Positions 53,481-64,000 of a DNA stretch of 64,000 nucleotides are shown here, one piece after another. The position numbers and the translations under genes were made by a program. The stretch's first letter is position 1. The number at the start of each line of letters is the position of its first letter. The notes beneath the pieces are model-generated. The model was given only the letters and a program-made list of their open reading frames with translations, had not been told where the DNA came from and ran no database searches. This DNA comes from Phytophthora colocasiae (lineage: Eukaryota; Oomycota; Peronosporomycetes; Peronosporales; Peronosporaceae), in the NCBI GenBank assembly GCA_018806915.1, contig JAGKQI010000100.1, positions 2,170,001-2,234,000 on the forward strand, in the 5' to 3' direction.

Positions 53481-53583
53481 CGTAGAGGGGTGATGGTGCT
53501 TGAGCGACTTGTGTTCCGGGTGACGAATGTGGAAATAAGCCCGAATTGAGCTGCGCCAGCCCAACTTACGTGCTGGGGGCGGA

Positions 53584-54900
53584 TGTGGTGAAGCGAACGA
53601 GAATCTTTCCCGGAAAGGCAATATTGTGGTGAAGTACGAATAAGAAATCCAAGAAAGGCAATGTCAGGCCCAGAGAGAGTCGGATCAAGCGACAGGGGCC
53701 TCTGGCGAAGCAAGATGTCAGTTGATGACCCCAGATTGTGCGAACGACGGCTGACGAATGGATCCAGATCGATAATCGTCTTGATCTCTCCAGCGGGCAG
53801 GGGGATGATGGATGACGTCTTGGTCGAGTGAGACTAAGCGATCAGAGAACCCCGCCGTACGGTCCCACGTAGTGGCTCAGGACCGGGGGAGAAAGGACGC
53901 CTTGCCTGAGATCGCATGAGAAGGAGATCAAGGCAGCGGCGGATCGGGACCGGCGCGATCTATTGTGGATCGGTGACGACATGACCATGAGGTGCTGCCG
54001 AGGGGGCATGGTGGCAGCATTGGTCGCATGGGGAGCGATGTTCAAGTTCAAGAAGATCAAGACCTGGAATGTCGACGACACGGGGATACGAGATCAAGTG
54101 TGAAGGTTGCTGATCAAGATCATTGTTCAAGATGGTTGACCGGGACTGCTGATCGAGATCGCGATCAAGGGTTAGGTGAGATCGAGATCGAAGATCGGAA
54201 GAGCAGCTGTGTAGCCGAATGTCAGGTGATCGTAGGATAGCAGATGAGGATGGGACTAGTAGACATAGGAATAACCATAAACAGAATCGAATTTGCTCTG
54301 GACCTCACAAGTGCCTTCGTTCAAGACTGGAACCGGGAATTACATTGGCCCACCGGCATCAAGAAGGTAAGGAGAAGAGATCTAGCATAGAGGTTAATTC
54401 TGGATAATACATTGGCCAGTTTTACCCTATCTAGTGATCTACCCTTTAAGTGCTTATTACGGATCGGAAGGAATTAGCTGCTTGGCCTGACGATCCCGTC
54501 GACTCTCATCAAGACCCCGCTATAGGAAGCGGCAAGCATCGTAAAGGAAGGGATCAGATCCCCAACATTGGACCTTTGGAAGACCTGGATCGAAGACCAG
54601 GCGACCGGATCAAGGCTCGAGAACTCGCCTGTGACCCGGATCAAACCCTCCGAGATAGAGTGAAGTATTCCCACGCTATCTCATCACCCCTGCGTCACCC
54701 AAGACATTCTTCTCGTCCCAAGACATCTTCAGAAGTCACCTGGAAGAGCGTAACCCGCCTACCGACGGGTACACAAGGTGAACACTACACGCAGCAAGAT
54801 CACGGATCATCGGGGGACCCCCTCCGTTAGTCGGTGTCTGGGCGCAAGTGGCGATCGCGGTCGGCCTCAACCAGATTTTGGCCAGATCCGCTCCTCCACA
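53584..54900 (-). repeat. Family F LTR, unit 3
   Basis: 1,317 bp, same ends as the other array copies. Confidence 0.82.
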
Positions 54901-55170
54901 AGATTGATTACAAGAATATGACGAGGCAGCAACATCTCGTTGCTCCTTCACAATGTACCCCAGAGCAACACCATGTTGCTCTGTTGGCGATAGCCTACGA
55001 AGCATCGTCGCTACCGCCGCCTCTCCAATGACTTGCGAAAGTCTTTGGAGAGCTTCCCACTCTGGATCAGACAGGTGGGCGCAGTCCGTGCGCGTCACGG
55101 ACATTTGAGGGGTCCCAGTGGATCCCTCATCCATTGGGGAGTTCTCTACCCCGCGTTCGTATGACTCCAT
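54736..55170 (-). pseudogene. Chimeric C Gag/F LTR frame, units 3/4 junction
   Basis: 144 codons, same fusion point; the LTR part has TAIATCAQ instead of TAIVTCAQ. Confidence 0.5.
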
Positions 55171-55219
55171 ACGAACGAACAGCAGTCGGTCGTGGGACGG
55201 ACTACAAAGTGCTACCAGG

Positions 55220-55676
55220 TGTAATGGGTCTACCTAGACCTATTAGGTGGCGTACACGTGCGCTTACATGTATGAGGAAGCGTGCAATTAGAATAGACTT
55301 AATTTAAGTATACTTATTTAAATAAGTATAATTAAATCAAATATATCTAAATTAAACTGCAAATTACCGTAAAATGAGAACTGTTATTGAATTTGGCATA
55401 AGCCAATTATGGACCTCCTAAAACTGTTTGTTATCTATTTCTAAAGGGTCTGCCAACGTGTGGTTGGCAGAAACTCTGCTCAGTGATTGGTAGAAACTCC
55501 GTTACTTTCTACCAATAATATGCACAAATGCACACGAACCATATAATAATGTGGTTCGCTCAGCCATTGGTGTGTACAGCACACCAAGGTCTGAGGCCCA
55601 TTTCCAACCTCTAACAGTTATCCTAACTGTTAGAGTTACAAGTGGTACAACCACTTGTACGTGTAACCCCGTTACA
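55220..55676 (-). repeat. Family C LTR, unit 4
   Basis: 457 bp; one extra base near 55497 (AAACTCCG). Confidence 0.9.
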
Positions 55677-55681
55677 TAGGG

Positions 55682-57393
55682 CATCGTCATCCTCTGATTC
55701 CTCCGCTTCACTGAAGTGCCCCGATCCAGATCCAGGACTTGCTCCACTGCCGCGTTCAGGGCTCTCATCCTCTTCTGACGGCGACGAGAACGGGTGGTCG
55801 GGATCGTAGTCGGAATCGTCTTCTTCTTCGTCCTAAAGATCGCCGCTAGGTGAGCCCGATTCTGGCTGATCGGCTGGCACCGAGATCTGATCGGGGATCG
55901 AAATGTCAATTCCTTTCCTCCGGTCTGCCCGGAAGCTTGATCCGCCAACAGATACAGGGGCTCGCCGTTGACTCTGCAGGAGAATCGCGAATAAGGCAGG
56001 CTTGGTCGACCCGGTGGTTCCGGTGGCAGCGGCGCCTGGAACACGGGGGACAGAGGAACTCCGAACTGGACGTTTGTGCGCGGAAGGGGAACGGCGGGGA
56101 AGCGGAGGCGCTCCGAGATCGTTTGGTAGCGCGGGCCACCCGTCGATCCGCGATCCACGAGGACAACCGAGCATCAGCATGATGCAGCTGCTGTTCCGCT
56201 TCTGCATAATCAGCGTCCAGCTCCTGATGGGCCTGTCGGAGCTCTGCGTTCTGCTGCTGGAGCTGGTTGAGCTCCTGTGTAGCCGTGTCCCGAACGAGCC
56301 ACGCCACCGTCCGCGAGAGCTGATAAGCGATCTTGGGTGGCGGCGTCCAGATCGGCCTGGATCCGATCCCGATCCACCGTAACTCGATCGAGATCTTGCA
56401 CCGCCTGATCCCGGTCGAGGCGGGCCTGGTCCAGGCCCGCGACAGCCTGATCTCGCTCGGCAACCGCGGCACGATGCTTGACGGAGAGTTGGTCCCGGTC
56501 GTGCTGGATTATTTCCAGATTCCCCAAGGCGTCCGCCAGATCTTGCTCCAGACTGGAAATGGTGGCGGCATCGGCAGCCGCATCCGAGGACGGAACGCGG
56601 GGACCCAATGCAGGTGCATCCTCCAGGGCGAGATGTGCCCGAGCCAGGTCAGCCTTGCGATCTTCCGCCTCGCGTTCCAGATACGCGATCTCAGCTCGAG
56701 CGGTGAGCAATTCCGGTTGGGTCCGGGTCAGCTTCAACGTCAACTGGGCTTGTCATGTGGACGCGTGAGCCGGATTGGCAGGCGCGGTCGTGGCAGCTTG
56801 CTGACCTGTGAGGGGACCACCCCTCAGCCGGTACGCTGAGCGAGAGTCAAGTCGTAGCGCGCTGCGACGAGCTCCCGTTCGCGATCTTGGAGCTCATCCC
56901 GGAGTTCGATCTCGGCCTCCCCTGCTTCACGGAGTTCAGCCAATCGGGAGTCGAGATCCCTGAGCGTCGAGTCTAGCCGCGCCTGAATCCGAGCCATTCG
57001 CTTGTCAGAATCCCGACGCTCGGCGTTGTGCTGGGTTCGCTGATCTTGCAAGGCGGCGGCTGCGTCCCCACTGATGGCACCTCCGGTTCCCGACCGCAGA
57101 CGAGCGATTTCGGTGTTCAGACGCAGGATCTCCTCCGCCTGGTCGTCCTGGAAGTGCTCCATATCTTCCATGTCGGACCGCAACCGGCGAACGGTGTCAT
57201 CCAGGTGGTCCCAATCACGACCCAAGGTCTCGCGCATCCGTTGGCTGTGGGCCAGCCTCGCTCGTAAGGTGACCAGCTCAGGGTTTACACCGGGAGTGGA
57301 GAAGTGTGAGGCGGCGGACCGAGCTGATTGAATCGAGCGCTCACTCGAGGGAGTCCTCGGCGTCGAGGGAGGCGAAGGAGGCGAATCGGACAT
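55682..57393 (-). pseudogene. gag: Family F Gag N-terminal part, unit 4
   Basis: Start ATG at 57393. The first coiled-coil frame (to 56824) and the second (56210-56743) are preserved as in unit 1. Confidence 0.62.
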
Positions 57394-57496
57394 CGTAGAG
57401 GGGTGATGGTGCTTGAGCGACTTGTGTTCCGGGTGACGAATGTGGAAATAAGCCCGAATTGAGCTGCGCCAGCCCAACTTACGTGCTGGGGGCGGA

Positions 57497-58814
57497 TGTG
57501 GTGAAGCGAACGAGAATCTTTCCCGGAAAGGCAATATTGTGGTGAAGTACGAATAAGAAATCCAAGAAAGGCAATGTCAGGCCCAGAGAGAGTCGGATCA
57601 AGCGACAGGGGCCTCTGGCGAAGCAAGATGTCAGTTGATGACCCCAGATTGTGCGAACGACGGCTGACGAATGGATCCAGATCGATAATCGTCTTGATCT
57701 CTCCAGCGGGCAGGGGGATGATGGATGACGTCTTGGTCGAGTGAGACTAAGCGATCAGAGAACCCCGCCGTACGGTCCCACGTAGTGGCTCAGGACCGGG
57801 GGAGAAAGGGACGCCTTGCCTGAGATCGCATGAGAAGGAGATCAAGGCAGCGGCGGATCGGGACCGGCGCGATCTATTGTGGATCGGTGACGACATGACC
57901 ATGAGGTGCTGCCGAGGGGGCATGGTGGCAGCATTGGTCGCATGGGGAGCGATGTTCAAGTTCAAGAAGATCAAGACCTGGAATGTCGACGACACGGGGA
58001 TACGAGATCAAGTGTGAAGGTTGCTGATCAAGATCATTGTTCAAGATGGTTGACCGGGACTGCTGATCGAGATCGCGATCAAGGGTTAGGTGAGATCGAG
58101 ATCGAAGATCGGAAGAGCAGCTGTGTAGCCGAATGTCAGGTGATCGTAGGATAGCAGATGAGGATGGGACTAGTAGACATAGGAATAACCATAAACAGAA
58201 TCGAATTTGCTCTGGACCTCACAAGTGCCTTCGTTCAAGACTGGAACCGGGAATTACATTGGCCCACCGGCATCAAGAAGGTAAGGAGAAGAGATCTAGC
58301 ATAGAGGTTAATTCTGGATAATACATTGGCCAGTTTTACCCTATCTAGTGATCTACCCTTTAAGTGCTTATTACGGATCGGAAGGAATTAGCTGCTTGGC
58401 CTGACGATCCCGTCGACTCTCATCAAGACCCCCGCTATAGGAAGCGGCAAGCATCGTAAAGGAAGGGATCAGATCCCCAACATTGGACCTTTGGAAGACC
58501 TGGATCGAAGACCAGGCGACCGGATCAAGGCTCGAGAACTCGCCTGTGACCCGGATCAAACCCTCCGAGATAGAGTGAAGTATTCCCACGCTATCTCATC
58601 ACCCCTGCGTCACCCAAGACATTCTTCTCGTCCCAAGACATCTTCAGAAGTCACCTGAAGAGCGTAACCCGCCTACCGACGGGTACACAAGGTGAACACT
58701 ACACGCAGCAAGATCACGGATCATCGGGGGACCCCCTCCGTTAGTCGGTGTCTGGGCGCAAGTGGCGATCGCGGTCGGCCTCAACCAGATTTTGGCCAGA
58801 TCCGCTCCTCCACA
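57497..58814 (-). repeat. Family F LTR, unit 4
   Basis: 1,318 bp; lacks one G near 58658 (CACCTGAAGAGCG). Confidence 0.82.
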
Positions 58815-59084
58815 AGATTGATTACAAGAATATGACGAGGCAGCAACATCTCGTTGCTCCTTCACAATGTACCCCAGAGCAACACCATGTTGCTCTGTTG
58901 GCGATAGCCTACGAAGCATCGTCGCTACCGCCGCCTCTCCAATGACTTGCGAAAGTCTTTGGAGAGCTTCCCACTCTGGATCAGACAGGTGGGCGCAGTC
59001 CGTGCGCGTCACGGACATTTGAGGGGTCCCAGTGGATCCCTCATCCATTGGGGAGTTCTCTACCCCGCGTTCGTATGACTCCAT
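58644..59084 (-). pseudogene. Chimeric C Gag/F LTR frame, units 4/5 junction
   Basis: 146 codons; the one-base loss at 58658 changes the last residues to SSGDF. Confidence 0.5.
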
Positions 59085-59133
59085 ACGAACGAACAGCAGT
59101 CGGTCGTGGGACGGACTACAAAGTGCTACCAGG

Positions 59134-59589
59134 TGTAATGGGTCTACCTAGACCTATTAGGTGGCGTACACGTGCGCTTACATGTATGAGGAAGCGTGCA
59201 ATTAGAATAGACTTAATTTAAGTATACTTATTTAAATAAGTATAATTAAATCAAATATATCTAAATTAAACTGCAAATTACCGTAAAATGAGAACTGTTA
59301 TTGAATTTGGCATAAGCCAATTATGGACCTCCTAAAACTGTTTGTTATCTATTTCTAAAGGGTCTGCCAACGTGTGGTTGGCAGAAACTCTGCTCAGTGA
59401 TTGGTAGAAATCCGTTACTTTCTACCAATAATATGCACAAATGCACACGAACCATATAATAATGTGGTTCGCTCAGCCATTGGTGTGTACAGCACACCAA
59501 GGTCTGAGGCCCATTTCCAACCTCTAACAGTTATCCTAACTGTTAGAGTTACAAGTGGTACAACCACTTGTACGTGTAACCCCGTTACA
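59134..59589 (-). repeat. Family C LTR, unit 5
   Basis: 456 bp; TAGGG and F gag follow. Confidence 0.9.
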
Positions 59590-59594
59590 TAGGG

Positions 59595-61306
59595 CATCGT
59601 CATCCTCTGATTCCTCCGCTTCACTGAAGTGCCCCGATCCAGATCCAGGACTTGCTCCACTGCCGCGTTCAGGGCTCTCATCCTCTTCTGACGGCGACGA
59701 GAACGGGTGGTCGGGATCGTAGTCGGAATCGTCTTCTTCTTCGTCCTAAAGATCGCCGCTAGGTGAGCCCGATTCTGGCTGATCGGCTGGCACCGAGATC
59801 TGATCGGGGATCGAAATGTCAATTCCTTTCCCTCCGGTCTGCCCGGAAGCTTGATCCGCCAACAGATACAGGGGGCTCGCCGTTGACTCTGCAGGAGAAT
59901 CGCGAATAAGGCAGGCTTGGTCGACCCGGTGGTTCCGGTGGCAGCGGCGCCTGGAACACGGGGGACAGAGGAACTCCGAACTGGACGTTTGTGCGCGGAA
60001 GGGGGAACGGCGGGGGAAGCGGAGGCGCTCCGAGATCGTTTGGTAGCGCGGGCCACCCGTCGATCCGCGATCCACGAGGACAACCGAGCATCAGCATGAT
60101 GCAGCTACTGTTCCGCTTCTGCATAATCAGCGTCCAGCTCCTGATGGGCCTGTCGGAGCTCTGCGTTCTGCTGCTGGAGCTGGTTGAGCTCCTGTGTAGC
60201 CGTGTCCCGAACGAGCCACGCCACCGTCCGCGAGCTGATAAGCGATCTTGGGTGGCGGCGTCCAGATCGGCCTGGATCTGATCCCGATCCACCGTAACTC
60301 GATCGAGATCTTGCACCGCCTGATCCCGGTCGAGGCGGGCCTGGTCCAGGCCCGCGACAGCCTGATCTCGCTCGGCAACCGCGGCACGATGCTTGACGGA
60401 GAGTTGGTCCCGGTCGTGCTGGATTATTTCCAGATTCCCCAAGGCGTCCGCCAGATCTTGCTCCAGACTGGAAATGGTGGCGGCATCGGCAGCCGCATCC
60501 GAGGACGGAACGCGGGGACCCAATGCAGGTGCATCCTCCAGGGCGAGATGTGCCCGAGCCAGGTCAGCCTTGCGATCTTCCGCCTCGCGTTCCAGATACG
60601 CGATCTCAGCTCGAGCGGTGAGCAATTCCGGTTGGGTCCGGGTCAGCTTCAACGTCAACTGGGCTTTTCATGTGGACGCGTGAGCCGGATTGGCAGGCGC
60701 GGTCGTGGCAGCTTGCTGACCTGTGAGGGGACCACCCCTCAGCCGGTACGCTGAGCGAGAGTCAAGTCGTAGCGCGCTGCGACGAGCTCCCGTTCGCGAT
60801 CTTGGAGCTCATCCCGGAGTTCGATCTCGGCCTCCCCTGCTTCACGGAGTTCAGCCAATCGGGAGTCGAGATCCCTGAGCGTCGAGTCTAGCCGCGCCTG
60901 AATCCGAGCCATTCGCTTGTCAGAATCCCGACGCTCGGCGTTGTGCTGGGTTCGCTGATCTTGCAAGGCGGCGGCTGCGTCCCCACTGATGGCACCTCCG
61001 GTTCCCGACCGCAGACGAGCGATTTCGGTGTTCAGACGCAGGATCTCCTCCGCCTGGTCGTCCTGGAAGTGCTCCATATCTTCCATGTCGGACCGCAACC
61101 GGCGAACGGTGTCATCCAGGTGGTCCCAATCACGACCCAAGGTCTCGCGCATCCGTTGGCTGTGGGCCAGCCTCGCTCGTAAGGTGACCAGCTCAGGGTT
61201 TACACCGGGAGTGGAGAAGTGAGGCGGCGGACCGAGCTGATTGAATCGAGCGCTCACTCGAGGGAGTCCTCGGCGTCGAGGGAGGCGAAGGAGGCGAATC
61301 GGACAT
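59595..61306 (-). pseudogene. gag: Family F Gag N-terminal part, unit 5
   Basis: Start ATG at 61306. The second coiled-coil frame runs on for 279 codons (59819-60658), because a 4-base loss near 60233 changes phase into the following region. Confidence 0.6.
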
Positions 61307-61409
61307 CGTAGAGGGGTGATGGTGCTTGAGCGACTTGTGTTCCGGGTGACGAATGTGGAAATAAGCCCGAATTGAGCTGCGCCAGCCCAACTTACGTGCT
61401 GGGGGCGGA

Positions 61410-62724
61410 TGTGGTGAAGCGAACGAGAATCTTTCCCGGAAAGGCAATATTGTGGTGAAGTACGAATAAGAAATCCAAGAAAGGCAAATGTCAGGCCCAG
61501 AGAGAGTCGGATCAAGCGACAGGGGCCTCTGGCGAAGCAAGATGTCAGTTGATGACCCCAGATTGTGCGAACGACGGCTGACGAATGGATCCAGATCGAT
61601 AATCGTCTTGATCTCTCCAGCGGGCAGGGGATGATGGATGACGTCTTGGTCGAGTGAGACTAAGCGATCAGAGAACCCCGCCGTACGGTCCCACGTAGTG
61701 GCTCAGGACCGGGGGAGAAAGGGACGCCTTGCCTGAGATCGCATGAGAAGGAGATCAAGGCAGCGGCGGATCGGGACCGGCGCGATCTATTGTGGATCGG
61801 TGACGACATGACCATGAGGTGCTGCCGAGGGGGCATGGTGGCAGCATTGGTCGCATGGGGAGCGATGTTCAAGTTCAAGAAGATCAAGACCTGGAATGTC
61901 GACGACACGGGGATACGAGATCAAGTGTGAAGGTTGCTGATCAAGATCATTGTTCAAGATGGTTGACCGGGACTGCTGATCGAGATCGCGATCAAGGGTT
62001 AGGTGAGATCGAGATCGAAGATCGGAAGAGCAGCTGTGTAGCCGAATGTCAGGTGATCGTAGGATAGCAGATGAGGATGGGACTAGTAGACATAGGAATA
62101 ACCATAAACAGAATCGAATTTGCTCTGGACCTCACAAGTGCCTTCGTTCAAGACTGGAACCGGGAATTACATTGGCCCACCGGCATCAAGAAGGTAAGGA
62201 GAAGAGATCTAGCATAGAGGTTAATTCTGGATAATACATTGGCCAGTTTTACCCTATCTAGTGATCTACCCTTTAAGTGCTTATTACGGATCGGAAGGAA
62301 TTAGCTGCTTGGCCTGACGATCCCGTCGACTCTCATCAAGACCCCCGCTATAGGAAGCGGCAAGCATCGTAAAGGAAGGGATCAGATCCCCAACATTGGA
62401 CCTTTGGAAGACCTGGATCGAAGACCAGGCGACCGGATCAAGGCTCGAGAACTCGCCTGTGACCCGGATCAAACCCTCCGAGATAGAGTGAAGTATTCCC
62501 ACGCTATCTCATCACCCCTGCGTCACCCAAGACATTCTTCTCGTCCCAAGACATCTTCAGAAGTCACCTGGAAGAGCGTAACCCGCCTACCGACGGGTAC
62601 ACAAGGTGAACACTACACGCAGCAAGATCACGGATCATCGGGGACCCTCCGTTAGTCGGTGTCTGGGCGCAGTGGCGATCGCGGTCGGCCTCAACCAGAT
62701 TTTGGCCAGATCCGCTCCTCCACA
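61410..62724 (-). repeat. Family F LTR, unit 5
   Basis: 1,315 bp; lacks several bases near 62641 and 62672 compared with unit 4. Confidence 0.82.
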
Positions 62725-62731
62725 AGATTGA

Positions 62732-62995
62732 TTACAAGAATATGACGAGGCAGCAACATCTCGTTGCTCCTTCATTAATGTACCCCAGAGCAACACCATG
62801 TTGCTCTGTTGGCGATAGCCTACGAAGCATCGTCGCTACCGCCGCCTCTCCAATGACTTGCGAAAGTCTTTGGAGAGCTTCCCACTCTGGATCAGACAGG
62901 TGGGCGCAGTCCGTGCGCGTCACGGACATTTGAGGGGTCCCAGCAGATCCCTCATCCATTGGGGAGTTCTCTACCCCGCGTTCGTATGACTCCAT
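62732..62995 (-). pseudogene. C Gag N terminus, unit 6, fusion frame lost
   Basis: The frame opens with MESYERGVENSPMDEGSAGT and stops after 87 codons because of an extra base pair near 62776 (TTCATTAATG for TTCACAATG). Confidence 0.5.
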
Positions 62996-63044
62996 ACGAA
63001 CGAACAGCAGTCGGTCGTGGGACGGACTACAAAGTGCTACCAGG

Positions 63045-63498
63045 TGTAATGGGTCTACCTAGACCTATTAGGTGGCGTACACGTGCGCTTACATGTATGA
63101 GGAAGCGTGCAATTAGAATAGACTTAATTTAAGTATACTTATTTAAATAAGTATAATTAAATCAAATATATCTAAATTAAACTGCAAATTACCGTAAAAT
63201 GAGAACTGTTATTGAATTTGGCATAAGCCAATTATGGACCTCCTAAAACTGTTTGTTATCTATTTCTAAAGGGTCTGCCAACGTGTGGTTGGCAGAAACT
63301 CTGCTCAGTGATTGGTAGAAATCCGTTACTTTCTACCAATAATATGCACAAATGCACACGAACCATATAATAATGTGGTTCGCTCAGCCATTGGTGTGTA
63401 CAGCACACCAAGGTCTGAGGCCCATTTCAACCTCTAACAGTTATCCTAACTGTTAGAGTTACAAGTGGTACAACCACTTGTACGTGTAACCCGTTACA
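63045..63498 (-). repeat. Family C LTR, unit 6
   Basis: 454 bp, two single-base losses in C runs (near 63427 and 63490). Confidence 0.9.
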
Positions 63499-63503
63499 TA
63501 GGG

Positions 63504-64000
63504 CATCGTCATCCTCTGATTCCTCCGCTTCACTGAAGTGCCCCGATCCAGATCCAGGACTTGCTCCACTGCCGCGTTCAGGGCTCTCATCCTCTTCTGA
63601 CGGCGACGAGAACGGGTGGTCGGGATCGTAGTCGGAATCGTCTTCTTCTTCGTCCTAAAGATCGCCGCTAGGTGAGCCCGATTCTGGCTGATCGGCTGGC
63701 ACCGAGATCTGATCGGGGATCGAAATGTCAATTCCTTTCCCTCCGGTCTGCCCGGAAGCTTGATCCGCCAACAGATACAGGGGGCTCGCCGTTGACTCTG
63801 CAGGAGAATCGCGAATAAGGCAGGCTTGGTCGACCCGGTGGTTCCGGTGGCAGCGGCGCCTGGAACACGGGGGACAGAGGAACTCCGAACTGGATGTTTG
63901 TGCGCGGAAGGGGGAACGGCGGGGGAAGCGGAGGCGCTCCGAGATCGTTTGGTAGCGCGGGCCACCCGTCGATCCGCGATCCACGAGGACAATTGAGCAT
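63504..64000 (-). pseudogene. gag: Family F Gag, C-proximal part of the N-terminal half, unit 6 (partial)
   Basis: The acidic and Ser/Arg-rich part only; the coiled coil lies outside the window. Confidence 0.55.

Larger units (their letters stand above)
51011..54921 (-). repeat. Tandem array unit 3 (3,911 bp)
   Basis: Begins at CGAGGCAGCAACATC; ends with the 21-bp flank before the next CGAGGCA. From this unit on, the C LTR has ACATGTA instead of ACGTGTA near its start. Confidence 0.92.
54922..58835 (-). repeat. Tandem array unit 4 (3,914 bp)
   Basis: Same content as the other units. Confidence 0.92.
58836..62745 (-). repeat. Tandem array unit 5 (3,910 bp)
   Basis: Same content as the other units; F gag has small in-frame and out-of-frame losses at 60233 and 61219. 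Confidence 0.92.
62746..64000 (-). repeat. Tandem array unit 6, cut by window end
   Basis: First 1,255 bases of a further unit, so the array continues beyond the window. Confidence 0.9.

Noticed and set aside
43766..63992. Many plus-strand frames of 60-210 codons in the array
   Set aside because: They are opposite to F gag and the F and C LTRs, repeat with each unit, have no motifs and change with frameshifts; treated as shadows.
1..64000. Bacterial, phage or viral origin
   Set aside because: All large frames are LTR-retrotransposon Gag/Pol with chromodomains, target duplications and nested LTRs; no operon structure or viral genes.

Overview
The window looks like a gene-poor, repeat-dense stretch of a eukaryotic genome. 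It is most likely from an oomycete, probably Peronosporales and Phytophthora-like. The evidence is several Ty3/gypsy lineages with chromodomain-type integrases, a second plant/archaeal-type RNase H domain in one element (a combination known from oomycetes), and long coiled-coil Gag proteins. I saw no host gene that I can name. Almost every base belongs to LTR retrotransposons or their fragments, nested inside one another. I name the families A to H for convenience.

Layout. 1-5.9 kb: 5'-truncated element A (+), with two frameshifts. 6.09-6.94 kb: internally deleted Tc1/mariner-like element with matching terminal inverted repeats. 7.0-9.4 kb: a C-family LTR remnant and two broken copies of the element B gag/pol junction. 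9.7-11.1 kb: a family F LTR carrying its flank. 11.6-14.4 kb: element G (-), with one segment on the wrong strand. 14.6-18.1 kb: element H (-), with half of its integrase inverted. 18.1-24.9 kb: family D LTR and gag split by family C; 2,658 bp of this is duplicated in tandem. 25.4-30.4 kb: element B (-), with a -1 frameshift signal between gag and pol. 30.4-31.4 kb: D LTR. 31.4-33.1 kb: element E (+), with the integrase core deleted. 33.4-47.1 kb: element F (-), whose gag is split by a complete element C (34473-43940, target duplication TAGGG). Element C is itself split by a solo F LTR (39595-40962, target duplication ATCC). 43.2-64 kb: the F-gag/C-LTR/F-LTR block repeats head to tail at about 3.91 kb per unit, five full units plus a partial sixth that runs off the window.

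Element C is the only nearly intact element. It has a PBS, PR, RT/RNase H, a complete integrase with chromodomain, a PPT and near-identical LTRs. A gag frameshift, a TAG codon, a one-base shift before integrase and the LTR insertion should make it non-autonomous. It also carries a long antisense reading frame between integrase and the 3' LTR.

The most unusual signal is that family C, in its LTRs, sense coding and antisense coding sequence alike, is tiled with short near-perfect hairpins (stems of about 6-12 bp, short loops) roughly every 30-40 bp. The other families do not show this. Families B, D and F are instead saturated with GATC/GGATCC. All family assignments come from motif reading; no alignment or search was run.
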